Position numbers and translations under genes: made by a program. A DNA stretch of 64,000 bases, taken from positions 59,040 through 123,039 of the forward strand of contig JALONP010000005.1 in assembly GCA_025454875.1 (NCBI GenBank). Reading direction: 5' to 3'. Below the pieces are notes generated by a model. The model saw only the letters and a list, made by a program, of their open reading frames with translations. It was not told the origin of the DNA and searched no databases. This DNA comes from Bacteroidia bacterium. Its GTDB lineage: Bacteria > Bacteroidota > Bacteroidia > UKL13-3. Below are positions 47,301 through 56,231 of this stretch, piece after piece; the stretch's first letter is position 1, and every line of letters starts with the position of its first letter.

Positions 47301-49893
47301 TAAAAAATTAACGGATATATCTAATCGCCTTCAATTTTATGAGTTAACAGGAGATATCATTTTTGAATTGCAATCCGACTATGATGGAACAACAGGAGAG
47401 ACATTTCCAATAGTATTTAGCGAATTAATTACTACAGGAGGAAACTGGACAGTAACGATCCGACCAGCACTCGGGGTATTAGGTAGAGAAACATCAGGAT
47501 ATCCCGTTTCGGGAGTTCCAATAATTGATTTAAACGGAATAGACAGGTTAATATTAGATGGCAGGCCAGGAGGAATTTCAACAAGCAATGAATGGACTGT
47601 AAGAAGTAAGCGAATGGGATCTAGTCAAAGCTCTCCATGTATTCAATTTAATAATGGCGCCCAGAGTAATGTTGTGACAAATTTGATTATCGAAAGCGAT
47701 AATATTTCATTCGTAAGTGGCGCTATTTTTATATCTACTACCAAGAATAATCAAGGGAATAGCTTTAATAGAATCATGAATTGCACAATAAGGGATAGAA
47801 CAGATTCGATTGGAAGCCTAGCAATAGGTATTTATTCTTTAGGAAGAAATGGCGTTACGAACGATAGTAACATAATTTCAAGTAACAATCTGGTCAATTG
47901 GACTAAAAGTGGAGTAGAAATTGCCTCAACTGGAAATGGTTCAGATTGGTTAATTGCTCATAATCACTTTTACATGACAGCATTAAGAATAACTGCCCAA
48001 ACCGCTATCCGTTTCGAAGGAGGGGGCCTCGCTACTGGCGTAACGATTAGTAATAACTTTATTGGTGGGAATATGCCTAATGCTTCAGGAACTCCATGGT
48101 CTAATAGTGTAAGTGGTTTGTGGAGAGGTATTGTATGTGCTGCTTCTTTACATGACTCTACTTTTGTTCATAACAATACCATACAAAATGTGAATCTTAC
48201 TGGTGGAGTTGGAACTTTTGCTGGTATTGAAGTAACAGGTGCTATGATTAGTGTGCGCAACAACACAATTGGGCACCTAACCGATACAAATAGTATAGAA
48301 ACTTCGCAAGCTGGCACTATCATAGGTATTTGGTTGAATCATGCTAATAACAAAGCTTTAATCGAAAATAATATCATAAGTAATATTAATTCAACTGGTG
48401 CTAATACATTGGTTCAACACAATGGAATACGTATTTCGGCAGTTGCAACAAATGCATTGATTATAAGAGGGAATCTGATCTCTAATTTATCGACTACAAG
48501 TCGTGTTGTGAGTTCAATTACACCCTCAATTGCGGGAATTTTGAGTTTGGTTGCTAACCCAATGCATATAATAGAACGCAATACAATTTATGGATTAATA
48601 AATCGCGGCAATTTAGGTGCAACAAGTGTTTTTGGCATTAATGTTTCTAATATATCGGGCGCTGGTACTATTGTTGGCAATAATATTTACAATTTAAACA
48701 ATACAAGTGCAACCTTATCTGCTCAGGTTGCAGGTATACATTTAGACTTAGGAACTTCTTGGAATGTAATCAACAACTTCGTAGCTTTAGGTGATGGAGT
48801 TGACTCTTTAGCTGTAATTTCCGGAATTCAAGATAAAACGACAGGAATAAATAATAACATTTCATTCAATTCGGTACTCATTTCAGGTAATCCCATAAGC
48901 ACAAGAGCTAGTACAAGTCATGCATTTAGGAGGATAGCTAGCTCTAACATAAATGTGCGCAACAATATTTTCCAAAATAATAGGGTTGGCGGAATTGGAA
49001 ATTACGCCATATCTAATATTCATTCCAATCCAGCAATTGGTTGGCGGTCAAATTATAATGCGTTAAGTACGAATAGTATTAATCAACTTGGTTTATGGAA
49101 CGCAACATCAACTAGTTTCTCAATCTGGAAAAATCTTTCATTGTATGACTCAGCATCCATAAATACTCCGGCAACATTTGTCTCACTTACAGATTTACAT
49201 CTTACTTCACCTACAATAGGTAACTTATTCTTTGCAGGTAAGCCTATTTTAGGTATAAATACTGATTTTGACGGACAAATTCGAGATCCTAATTTTCCAT
49301 ATATCGGAGCAGATGAAAACATTTCTTTTCCACTTCCGGTTAACCTTATTTCTTTTACAGCTAAGAAGCTAGAGAATGATGCCTTGTTAGAATGGAGCAC
49401 TGCAAGCGAAGTAAGTAACAGTCATTTTATTGTAGAGCGAAGTATAGATGCTCTTAATTTTACTGAAGTTGGTAAGGTAAAAGGAAAAGGAACAATCCAA
49501 ACCTCTTCTACTTATTCTTACCGAGATAAAAATATTGGCAGCAATCATAATGTTGTATATTATAAATTACGTCAATTTGATTTTAATGGCACTTCTGATT
49601 TAAGTGAAGTTGTAACAGTTAACTTTTCGTTACTTGATGGTGGCGACCTTACCATTGTGCCTAATCCATTTGATAATGATTTTGTGATAACCATCACTGA
49701 AACAGCCAATGAAGAAGCAGTAGTGAGTATCATCGATGTGCAAGGTAAACTATGTGCAACTGAAAGGCATATGATGCAAAGTGGTCAAAACAGATTGAAT
49801 ATTGACTCAAGTAAAGACCTTGAAAATGGTATTTATTATATTCGGATTGTAACACCACTCCACACACAAACGCTTAAAGTGTTTAAATACTAA
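44392..49893 (+). CDS. Giant secreted beta-helix protein with T9SS type A sorting domain
   Basis: 1833 residues. Signal peptide (about 1-33, ending GQSVFAQ). A jelly-roll-like part (about 35-200) is followed by a CARDB-like domain (DASISQLVSSSKFCGSSHN). Two long Asn/Ser/Ile-rich blocks (about 310-800 and 960-1630) follow, with repeats such as NNTIRNC, NNVLSN, NNTIGHL and NNIYNL, typical of right-handed parallel beta-helices. An Ig-like insert (about 820-930) separates them. The end has the LPVNLISFTAKKLENDALLEWSTASE block (pieces) common before sorting domains, then a type A domain ending TLKVFKY. It is probably a surface adhesin or polysaccharide-binding protein. Codon use is more AT-rich than in neighbours. 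Confidence 0.85.
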   Translation: MINNIKYLQVDFLIRILLTGLLVSVAGQSVFAQTITFNNVPPLTGNWNTSNAGIYFNLTTNKPIVLQNIRMAYSSSRTLVKIYYNRNKITGQPGFTTISNGWNKLGEVFAGGANSTVSTIPVNFNLIINPGDTFGFYVETGTTIYNTNNVNIPSFSDGNVSIITDGSCAYSRMMPNTLLFPRQFNGGIVYRLLPMGINDASISQLVSSSKFCGSSHNLVVKVSNRGINTISNVTVNWSIDGILQPSVFINALLDTVYHLSGKNDTDITLGVISYSPNTPRIINVWTTMPNGLIDTITYNDTLKLILQPGLLGTYTLGDSSSNFLTFTSAVNKIDSVGRCGPVTFNVTSGISLTQRPLTLHNLDSVTFRKFGTGANPIVIGVGGTSINDDAVFRMEGCRFVEFDGIDIADNVSNNNDTLRMEIGYRLMNADMFTGSSNNTIRNCKITLNRTNFQSRAISQFAYADVSAASGGNHNNRYENIKVENVASGISLWGSPIVPDTNNVITSSGGDTTIIGAVSANDIGNLSITRLIALPVYGIEARNQVKVEISKCIIRNVSQGFDNTLFGITVNGNNFSGFESSNLTNKIWGNTVHNITHSGNSLSPRVTGIGLSFSRDTIQVWNNQVYNINFIASTNTSSFLTVRGISHFGSAIGEYYHNSISISSSNTNLNSSSSCFFTEGISTIILRNNVLSNTSPGKTGLPKNYAVYLSNNLTNFISSNNVYWVPNLNGFVGFDTSDLVTLELFAAATSLPGPSDGNELGSAYANPNFISSTNLNYSASTPVARSGVPTSSSIVITTDILGNPRSQVFPSIGAFETTQTLIDSAAPVISNIRVINSVNPTIMATINDNSSPNIAGDVKLWYRLGASGAFTALAPDSVPLGTMNGDYKWSISIISLPAGVYQFYIAARDSMGPGINVAVNPIQAESFSGFSNLDPVNYISPLNANPNVRIFIKTLILAGGTYPVGTSSPIFKKLTDISNRLQFYELTGDIIFELQSDYDGTTGETFPIVFSELITTGGNWTVTIRPALGVLGRETSGYPVSGVPIIDLNGIDRLILDGRPGGISTSNEWTVRSKRMGSSQSSPCIQFNNGAQSNVVTNLIIESDNISFVSGAIFISTTKNNQGNSFNRIMNCTIRDRTDSIGSLAIGIYSLGRNGVTNDSNIISSNNLVNWTKSGVEIASTGNGSDWLIAHNHFYMTALRITAQTAIRFEGGGLATGVTISNNFIGGNMPNASGTPWSNSVSGLWRGIVCAASLHDSTFVHNNTIQNVNLTGGVGTFAGIEVTGAMISVRNNTIGHLTDTNSIETSQAGTIIGIWLNHANNKALIENNIISNINSTGANTLVQHNGIRISAVATNALIIRGNLISNLSTTSRVVSSITPSIAGILSLVANPMHIIERNTIYGLINRGNLGATSVFGINVSNISGAGTIVGNNIYNLNNTSATLSAQVAGIHLDLGTSWNVINNFVALGDGVDSLAVISGIQDKTTGINNNISFNSVLISGNPISTRASTSHAFRRIASSNINVRNNIFQNNRVGGIGNYAISNIHSNPAIGWRSNYNALSTNSINQLGLWNATSTSFSIWKNLSLYDSASINTPATFVSLTDLHLTSPTIGNLFFAGKPILGINTDFDGQIRDPNFPYIGADENISFPLPVNLISFTAKKLENDALLEWSTASEVSNSHFIVERSIDALNFTEVGKVKGKGTIQTSSTYSYRDKNIGSNHNVVYYKLRQFDFNGTSDLSEVVTVNFSLLDGGDLTIVPNPFDNDFVITITETANEEAVVSIIDVQGKLCATERHMMQSGQNRLNIDSSKDLENGIYYIRIVTPLHTQTLKVFKY

Positions 49894-50287
49894 CTAGTGT
49901 TTAAATCTTCTTGTTTAAAACGGGCTTGCATTGTTCCAAGTCTTTTATTACTTCATTATCAGTTGATTTGTTATAATAAACATGGGTTTTTTTATTTAAC
50001 TCTTCTCACTGCGCAATCTATGTCATCGTGCTTTTAATATATTTAATCGGTAGTTTATGAAAATAAAAAGCTGTTTATCGAAATTTAAAATAATTGATTT
50101 TCAGTATTTTAGACTAGTGACTACCTTTTAAGGTCGAAACTAACCTTGTTAAAATGATGAAGTAATCTATATTCGTTTTATATTATAGCCATTTACATAA
50201 GTTATGCGTACACTTATATACTTATTTGCCAGGTTAAGGTGTGGGTCATTTTTTACGGCCAAAAACAAATACTGGGAGAGTTCATGC
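49894..50287. other. 394-bp AT-rich intergenic region
   Basis: Very AT-rich, with several T runs. No tRNA or convincing ORF, and no clear terminator after the beta-helix gene. It should carry the promoter of the next gene. A GGGAG sequence lies about 10 bp before the preferred ATG at 50288. Confidence 0.5.
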
Positions 50288-50827
50288 ATGAACGAAACCA
50301 TGACAGAGCTACGTAACCGCTATCGCAACACGCCCGATAAACTTATTCATGCGTCTAAACTCATTGATTCGAACAGTAAATCCTTAAACAGTTCCATTTT
50401 TGATGTATTAAAAAAACATGGCTTGCCTAAAATGATTCAAGCCCGCAAAACAGGAACGGTTTTGCATGAAATAATGTTGTATAAGCGTATGATTCGAGGA
50501 ATGAAAACCCGGATTGTATACCAATTTGTCGAACACCAAATCGCTACCATTCAATTTCAATTTGCAGCTGAGGCTGATATTCATTTTGCGCAGTTGAGAA
50601 ATTACATGCAAGAGCTAGCAAAGGGCACTGATTTACCAACTGAGGGTTCTTTTAGTTTAGTAGATTCAAATGGAAACAGGCTCGATTACAACGAAGGATT
50701 TAAAGTTACCCTCACTTTTGTGAATCATGATCCTGATTTGATTCAAAACATTAATTCAGCAGTATATCAGAACCGGTTTCAACCAAGTAAAATTGAAACC
50801 CAACGCAGATTAGAATTATCATTATAA
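50288..50827 (+). CDS. Unknown cytoplasmic protein (179 residues)
   Basis: Starts MNETMTELRNRYRNTPDKLIHASKL; an in-frame ATG at 50204 would add 28 residues, but a GGGAG ribosome-binding-like sequence precedes the later ATG. A basic alpha-helical first half (KLIDSNSKSLNSSIFDVLKKHG) leads to an alternating beta-like second half (TRIVYQFVEHQIATIQFQF, FKVTLTFVNHDPDLIQN). No signal peptide or membrane segment. No family recognised. It is a single-gene unit closed by a strong terminator, which supports its being a real gene. Confidence 0.7.
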   Translation: MNETMTELRNRYRNTPDKLIHASKLIDSNSKSLNSSIFDVLKKHGLPKMIQARKTGTVLHEIMLYKRMIRGMKTRIVYQFVEHQIATIQFQFAAEADIHFAQLRNYMQELAKGTDLPTEGSFSLVDSNGNRLDYNEGFKVTLTFVNHDPDLIQNINSAVYQNRFQPSKIETQRRLELSL

Positions 50828-50830
50828 CAC

Positions 50831-50862
50831 AAAGGCCGCCCCATTACAGAGCGGCCTTTTTT
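50831..50862 (+). terminator. Rho-independent terminator
   Basis: AAAGGCCGC (50831-50839) pairs with GCGGCCTTT (50851-50859) with an 11-nt loop; the T run goes to 50862. It ends the unknown 179-residue gene. On the minus strand the T run is only three bases, but it may also help end the OmpA-family gene. Confidence 0.9.
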
Positions 50863-50879
50863 GGCTGTGTTTGATTTGA

Positions 50880-51821
50880 CTATCTTCTGTTTTTCTCAAT
50901 GAGTTTATACAACTCATCTAATTTCGGAGAAAGGATAATTTCTGTTCTTCTGTTTTTGGCCCTTCCTTCAGCGGTTTCGTTGCTTGCTTTCGGGTAAAAT
51001 TCGGCCCGGCCAGCTGCTTCCAAACGTTTCGGGTTAACGTTGTGTTGGTTGCTTAACAATCTTACGATGCTTAATGCCCTGTCGGCACTTAATGCCCAGT
51101 TGTCTTCATACTTGGCAGTATTAATTGGGATATTATCCGTATGACCCTCAATGAGTACATCGATATCTGGATTTTTATTTAATACATCACCCAATGTTTT
51201 GATCGCGTCTAATCCTTTGTCTTCTACAGCTGCACTGCCCGACTTAAACAACAGCTTATCGCTCATGGATACATACACCTTTCCATTTTTCATTTCAACG
51301 GTGATTTCATCTGACTTAAATGCCAGCAAAGCTTTTTTCACCGCATCATTGAGTGCATTTAACAAGGAGTCCTGTTTGTTAATGATTCCTTGTAACTCAG
51401 CTAAGCGTTTTTCACGTGCTTCTAATTCTTCAGCTTTAATTTTTAACGCATTGTTAAAACGCTCAGCATCTGATAAGCTTTTTGTCATGAGTTCATTGTA
51501 CTTGGCGTTCATTTCGGCAAACTGTTGTTTGAGTTCGTTATTTTTCTCTGTACAGTTATTGTATTTAGCCGTTAATGCTTTGTACAACGAATCGAGGTAA
51601 CGGTACTCTTTGCCTCTTAAGGTCGTGTCTTTGTTGAATGCAACCACCAACTGGTGTAATGAGTCGCGCTGATTCATGGTTGTTTTTAAGCGCTTACTTA
51701 AAAAGAAATTATACGACTTATCATTAAAAGTTTGTGGATCTTTCACAGGAGACTTCGGTTCAAATTGTGCAAATAACTGCAACGAAAAAACGATACTAAC
51801 AATTGATAAAAAATACTTCAT
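50880..51821 (-). CDS. OmpA-family peptidoglycan-binding protein with coiled coil
   Basis: 313 residues. Signal peptide (1-19, ending QLFAQ). A coiled coil covers about 80-165 (NNELKQQFAEMNAKYNEL, EELEAREKRLAELQGII). The OmpA/MotB domain covers about 180-305, with DVLIEGHTDNIPI, WALSADRALSIVRLL and GRAKNRRTEIIL, the peptidoglycan-contact residues. It has no N-terminal beta-barrel and no lipobox, so it is periplasmic, perhaps a spacer between envelope and cell wall. Convergent with the unknown gene. Confidence 0.9.
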   Translation of the reverse strand: MKYFLSIVSIVFSLQLFAQFEPKSPVKDPQTFNDKSYNFFLSKRLKTTMNQRDSLHQLVVAFNKDTTLRGKEYRYLDSLYKALTAKYNNCTEKNNELKQQFAEMNAKYNELMTKSLSDAERFNNALKIKAEELEAREKRLAELQGIINKQDSLLNALNDAVKKALLAFKSDEITVEMKNGKVYVSMSDKLLFKSGSAAVEDKGLDAIKTLGDVLNKNPDIDVLIEGHTDNIPINTAKYEDNWALSADRALSIVRLLSNQHNVNPKRLEAAGRAEFYPKASNETAEGRAKNRRTEIILSPKLDELYKLIEKNRR

Positions 51822-52006
51822 ACCCTAATTTGATTTATACCCTACAAAAATGAATGAAAGAAGGACGAAGCACTAAGAAATGAATTGATACTTATTCAGA
51901 GTTTAATACACAGTGCATACTACACGGTACAATGCAGTAAGTGGTGGTTGTGTCAAAAAACGGTCTTTGGCAATAATTTATTTCATATTCGCGTTTTGCA
52001 GTGTAT

Positions 52007-52183
52007 ATGAGAATAATTTTGTTAATAACGGCTGCTACGGCACTGCTTGTGTCGTGCGGCAAAGGTAAAACGTGCACCGCACGCGACAAATTTGGGAATG
52101 AACTGGGCGTAACCGAAGGGTCAGACCAATGCGAAAAAAACATTAACAAAGCTAATGGCGAATGGTGCGATTGTGAAGATTAG
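52007..52183 (+). CDS. Small Cys-rich lipoprotein
   Basis: 58 residues from the ATG at 52007 (MRIILLITAATALLVSC). Another ATG two codons earlier is possible. The lipobox is LVSC. The mature part is short and carries four more Cys (KTCTARDKFG, SDQCEKN, EWCDCED), suggesting two disulfides or metal binding. No family recognised. It stands alone between two minus-strand genes and ends just before a terminator. Confidence 0.65.
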   Translation: MRIILLITAATALLVSCGKGKTCTARDKFGNELGVTEGSDQCEKNINKANGEWCDCED

Positions 52184-52214
52184 CTTTGCAACCAACTACG
52201 CTAAATCTGATTGT

Positions 52215-52239
52215 AAAACCCGCACAACTAGCGGGTTTT
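52215..52239. terminator. Bidirectional terminator
   Basis: AAAACCCGC (52215-52223) pairs with GCGGGTTTT (52231-52239) around ACAACTA; ATTTT follows on the plus strand. It lies between the convergent small lipoprotein and PorT-like genes and can end both. Confidence 0.85.
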
Positions 52240-52242
52240 ATT

Positions 52243-52851
52243 TTACAGAAACTTGAATCCGATAGTGAATTGAATAACCGAAGGTCGAGTGCTGTAGTCG
52301 ATGGTGTTGCCAGCAGCATCAACTATTTTTTTGCCAGCATTGCTAAACACACCATCGTACCGAACATCAAGTGAAATTTTAGACAAGTCGAAGCCAATAC
52401 CCGCTTGAAAACCGATATTGCTTGATTTAAAATTCTCTTTATTGAAATTAGGGTCAATTGCAGTTCCTTCAGCTTTTTGATGAGCTCCTGCCAGAAATTG
52501 AAAGTTAGGTCCGAAGTTCACCCTTGCAAATAACAACTTATAACCGATGAGTACTGGAACATCTATATAATTGAGCGATTGAATAACGGCAGTTTGGTTA
52601 GCTGTACTTTGAAAAGCTCCTTTGCGTTGTGAGAACATGAGTTCGGGTTGTACAAAAAAACCGAGTATGCCAACTCGGGCAAATGCACCTCCGCAAAATC
52701 CAACTGAAGAGGCTGATTCTGCGTACAAATTTGTTTGTTTGGTTGTTAACTCGCCTCTGTTTAATCCAGCTTTAATTCCGAGGTCGAACATTTGCGCTTG
52801 CGCTACAATTGTGGTGGTAAATAAGGTAACAAGGATTGCTATCTTTTTCAT
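52243..52851 (-). CDS. PorT-family outer-membrane beta-barrel protein
   Basis: 202 residues from MKKIAILVTLF at 52851, which gives a normal signal peptide (ending VAQAQ). The barrel region has alternating strands: FDLGIKAGLNRGEL, FCGGAFARVGILGFFVQPELMFSQRKG, LNYIDVPVLIGYKLLFARVNFGPNF and the C-terminal SVIQFTIGFKFL ending in aromatic Phe-Leu. These match the outer-membrane beta-barrel/PorT family, small eight-strand barrels. An upstream ATG at 52965 would cross the terminator at 52879-52909 and put extra residues before the signal peptide, so it is rejected. Role unknown; PorT itself is a T9SS part, but this could be any family member. Confidence 0.85.
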   Translation of the reverse strand: MKKIAILVTLFTTTIVAQAQMFDLGIKAGLNRGELTTKQTNLYAESASSVGFCGGAFARVGILGFFVQPELMFSQRKGAFQSTANQTAVIQSLNYIDVPVLIGYKLLFARVNFGPNFQFLAGAHQKAEGTAIDPNFNKENFKSSNIGFQAGIGFDLSKISLDVRYDGVFSNAGKKIVDAAGNTIDYSTRPSVIQFTIGFKFL

Positions 52852-52878
52852 GTTAATCAATTTATTCAAATATATAAA

Positions 52879-52909
52879 AAAAAGGCTCCCAACAAATGAG
52901 AGCCTTTTT
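52879..52909 (-). terminator. Rho-independent terminator of the DPP III gene
   Basis: AAAAAGGCTC (52879-52888) pairs with GAGCCTTTTT (52900-52909), 11-nt loop. On the minus strand the stem follows the stop at 52928 and runs into a T-rich tract (TTTTTTTATATA). Confidence 0.88.
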
Positions 52910-52927
52910 AGCAGAAAAATTATTTGG

Positions 52928-54982
52928 CTAATTATAAGCTGGCAGGTAACCATACTTGCGCCCAAGTTCCAATTGATTTTGTAAAAAGTTAGTTGGGTAC
53001 GACACCTTCACGTCAATCACTTTATCACCATCCATTACGGGGTTTAATTGTGGTTGAATAAAACCTTTGTAAGGGGCAATATTGAGGGCAGCAAAACGCT
53101 CTTTTACCTCTTTTAAAAGTTCTTGATTCACTTTTACACCATATCCTTCAACCAAGGCCGTTGCGGCAGCATAATCACCTTCTGATTTAATACGTTGAAT
53201 TTCGCTTAACAACTCACCAAAAAGTATGCGCAGTTTTTCGTAATCATTAACCCGTACATATGTTTTTCCATTCCGTTTAATCATCTCTACTACATTGTCT
53301 TTTTTACCTTTTTCATATACCCAAGCAGCATTTAATTGTCGGTTGCGCATATGCGCTTCTTCTAAATTTTCGCCCATGTTCAAACGGGTAAGTTGTGTAA
53401 TTAGGCCGTTCATCATATAGCTGTCGTATTCGGTTTTACCAACCTCTAATGACGGCATCACACCCATTTCAACCACTTTTGGATCGAGCACATAATACAA
53501 TGCAACCAAATCAGCTCTTGCTTCCTCCAAAGTACTCGCATAATTTTTAAGTGTTTGGTCTGGGTCACCAACGCCTTTATTAATTTGACCTGAGGCATGT
53601 CCAATTACTTCGTGCATATCTGTATGTAAATCACCCGCAAGTGCACCATACTTTTTAGCGCGTTCAATTTGTGCTTCGTTTTCGGCAAACTCAACTAACA
53701 TTGGACTTTTGGCAGCCACAACATTGTAGGAGTGTACAATATTGCCAAGTGATACAGATTTGCTTCCATGTTGTTGGCGAATCCAATTTGCATTGGGTAA
53801 GTTAATACCAATTGGCGTTGATGGTGCTGCATCTCCGGCTTCTTGTATTACGGTAATAACTTTGGCTGTGATTCCTTTTACCGTTTTCTTTTTATGCGCA
53901 GCCATAATGGGTGAGTGGTCTTCAAACCATTGCGCCTCTTTTGCAATTGCAGCAATACGTTTGGTTGCTTCCATGTCTTTCATCGAAACTACCGACTCAA
54001 ATGAAGCTCTTTTACCAATGGCATCACCGTATACTTCAATAAAGCCATTTACAACATCTATACGCGAATCAATATCTGCAACCCAGGCAATATTGTAAGC
54101 ATCCCATGTTTTAAGGTCTCCGGTTTTATAGTAATCAACAAGCAATTGCAGCGTTTTACGTTGTTGTTCGTTCTCAGCAACAGCTACTGCTTTCTCAAGC
54201 CAAAACACAATTTTTTCAATCGCAGCGGTGTACATCCCACCTACTTTCCAAACTTTTTCAGTTAGCTTCCCATTTTCTTTAACCATTTTTGAATTTAATC
54301 CCCACGAAATTGGTTGAGCATCATTTGGGTTCATTCTACTTTTGTAATACGCCTCTACTTCCGCTTGGGTAACACCTTCATAAAAATTATTGGCCGATGC
54401 TTTTACGTTATCAATGCCTGGGGCAAGATCTACAATTTTAGCATCCATTTTTGGGTCAAATACAATGGGTGTAATTTTTTGGATGAAAGCATCTACTGAC
54501 AATCCGTTTAAAGGTAAACTCGATTGATCAATGCTTTTGATTGCAGCAGCAAAAAAGTCGGCACTGCATTCTGGTATGAACTTTAAATTGGAGTAATGAT
54601 GGTGAATACCATTAGAGAAAAAAACTCTTTTGGCATAGGTTTCTAAAGCGGTCCAGTCAGTACTTGATTTATCACCATTATATTGTGTAAGCAATGCTTC
54701 TAGTGTTTTGCGTACGGTTAAGTTGTGTTTGTATTTTTGATCATAAATAATATCCCGTCCGCAATTGGCCGCTTCGTATAGATAGTATGCAAGTTCTTTT
54801 TGTTGAGAAGAAAGTTCGTCAAAGCCTGTTATTTCGTAGCGCAGCACTTGTAAATCGGCAAAACGATCACAGGTTACATCTTGTTGGTCGTTGCCACCAG
54901 TTGCAGCTTTTTTCTGATCAGATTGGCAACCTAAAGCAAGAGTGGTTGCGCCCAAAACTGTTGCTAACATGAATTTATTCAT
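52928..54982 (-). CDS. Dipeptidyl peptidase III-like zinc peptidase (family M49), lipoprotein
   Basis: 684 residues. Lipobox LALGC at about residues 15-19. The zinc site is HEVIGH (457-462), the six-residue HExxxH that is unique to M49, with the third ligand Glu486 in LEEARAD. It releases dipeptides from short peptides. The lipobox puts it in the periplasm or at the outer membrane, unlike the cytoplasmic human enzyme. Like the DPP IV and POT genes, it fits peptide use. Single gene with its own terminator. Confidence 0.92.
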   Translation of the reverse strand: MNKFMLATVLGATTLALGCQSDQKKAATGGNDQQDVTCDRFADLQVLRYEITGFDELSSQQKELAYYLYEAANCGRDIIYDQKYKHNLTVRKTLEALLTQYNGDKSSTDWTALETYAKRVFFSNGIHHHYSNLKFIPECSADFFAAAIKSIDQSSLPLNGLSVDAFIQKITPIVFDPKMDAKIVDLAPGIDNVKASANNFYEGVTQAEVEAYYKSRMNPNDAQPISWGLNSKMVKENGKLTEKVWKVGGMYTAAIEKIVFWLEKAVAVAENEQQRKTLQLLVDYYKTGDLKTWDAYNIAWVADIDSRIDVVNGFIEVYGDAIGKRASFESVVSMKDMEATKRIAAIAKEAQWFEDHSPIMAAHKKKTVKGITAKVITVIQEAGDAAPSTPIGINLPNANWIRQQHGSKSVSLGNIVHSYNVVAAKSPMLVEFAENEAQIERAKKYGALAGDLHTDMHEVIGHASGQINKGVGDPDQTLKNYASTLEEARADLVALYYVLDPKVVEMGVMPSLEVGKTEYDSYMMNGLITQLTRLNMGENLEEAHMRNRQLNAAWVYEKGKKDNVVEMIKRNGKTYVRVNDYEKLRILFGELLSEIQRIKSEGDYAAATALVEGYGVKVNQELLKEVKERFAALNIAPYKGFIQPQLNPVMDGDKVIDVKVSYPTNFLQNQLELGRKYGYLPAYN

Positions 54983-55102
54983 TTTTAGATTAATTAAGTG
55001 TCATTGATTGAAGAGTCCAAATCAACAGAATAATGCTGATATTTAAAAACAATATTCAGTTTATAAGACCGCTTTGCCAACCCTTAATTGATAAACGGTT
55101 TG

Positions 55103-55134
55103 TTGGTTAAATTGAAATAGAAATTGTAAACTTG
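55103..55134 (+). promoter_or_regulatory. Candidate Bacteroidota-type promoter of the Ca2+/H+ exchanger
   Basis: TTGG (55103-55106) and TAAACTTG (55127-55134) are 20 bp apart. They match the Bacteroidota -33 (TTG) and -7 (TAnnTTTG) elements with one mismatch. It lies 15 bp before the ATG at 55149. Confidence 0.35.
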
Positions 55135-55148
55135 GTAAACATAAGACT

Positions 55149-56228
55149 ATGAATCACAAGATTTCCATTTACTACGGTTTATTGGCTGCTCCTATTGCGT
55201 TGTTGATTAGGGTAATTGCTCCTGAGTATTCTCAGGTTGTATTTGTTTGTGCGGCTATTGCATTGATTCCTGTAGCACGACTAATCAGCGAAGCTACCGA
55301 GCAATTGTCTTTTTACGCTGGCGATGCCATTGGCGGCATGCTCAATGCTACGTTTGGTAATTTGCCCGAAATGGTGATTATTTTGGCCGCGTTGCAGAGT
55401 GGGTTGTATGAAATGGTGCTTGCATCATTGGTGGGTGGTATTTTAGCGAATTTATTGCTTGCCAACGGACTTTCTTTTTTGATTGGTGGGTTTAAAAATC
55501 ATGTGCAAGAGTTTAATCCTGTAAGCGCGAGAGTATACGGTTCTATGATGCTTATTGCCTGTATTAGCATGATAGTACCGGCTATTTTCAACAACGCATT
55601 TAGCAAGGTGGTAATTATCCGCGAAGAATACTTACTCAATATTGGTCTTGCCATTTTTTTATTGATTACCTATGTTTTGTATTTGGTATTTATGCTCAAA
55701 ACACATCGTGATTTTTTTAAACCAACAACACCTAACGAAGAAACAGTATCTCCCAAATGGACATTAAAGAGGGCTTTGGTTTGGCTGTTATGTGGTTCTC
55801 TACTTGCGGCCATTACGGGCGAAATGTTGGTTAGCTCAGTTGAACCTACCGCACAATCACTAGGTTTAAGTACAGGATTTGTTGGAATGATTGTATTGGC
55901 CATTATTGGTGGAGCAGCCGAAAGTTTATCAGCGATTCAAATGGCGAAAAAGAACAAGATGGATTTGAGTTTAGGGATAACTTTTGAGAGTTGTATCCAA
56001 ATATCCTTATTGCTTGCGCCTGTAGCAGTAATCAGCAGTTACTTTATGGGCAACAAACCGTTTAACTTGGCATTTAATGGTATCCATTTAAGTGTATTGT
56101 TTTTAGGCGTTTTGGTTGGTGCAATGGTAACAGGTGATGGCAAGTCTAATTGGTATAAAGGAGTGCAACTGATTATGGTGTATTTAATTATTGCGGCACT
56201 TTTTTATTTCATACCCGAGGCCAATTAA
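55149..56228 (+). CDS. Calcium/proton exchanger (CAX type)
   Basis: 359 residues with about 11 hydrophobic segments. The two inverted CaCA repeats show their acidic motifs: GGMLNATFGNLPEMVIILAA (about 62-81) and GGAAESLSAIQMAKKNKMDL (about 255-274), followed by SLGITFESCIQISLLLAPV. It exports Ca2+ with proton influx. An acidic loop of the yeast type is absent. Single gene, convergent with the asparaginase. Confidence 0.92.
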   Translation: MNHKISIYYGLLAAPIALLIRVIAPEYSQVVFVCAAIALIPVARLISEATEQLSFYAGDAIGGMLNATFGNLPEMVIILAALQSGLYEMVLASLVGGILANLLLANGLSFLIGGFKNHVQEFNPVSARVYGSMMLIACISMIVPAIFNNAFSKVVIIREEYLLNIGLAIFLLITYVLYLVFMLKTHRDFFKPTTPNEETVSPKWTLKRALVWLLCGSLLAAITGEMLVSSVEPTAQSLGLSTGFVGMIVLAIIGGAAESLSAIQMAKKNKMDLSLGITFESCIQISLLLAPVAVISSYFMGNKPFNLAFNGIHLSVLFLGVLVGAMVTGDGKSNWYKGVQLIMVYLIIAALFYFIPEAN

Positions 56229-56231
56229 TTT

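Noticed and set aside
52852..52965. 38-residue N-terminal extension of the PorT-like protein
   Set aside because: It would run through the terminator of the DPP III gene and place a second hydrophobic stretch ahead of a normal signal peptide.
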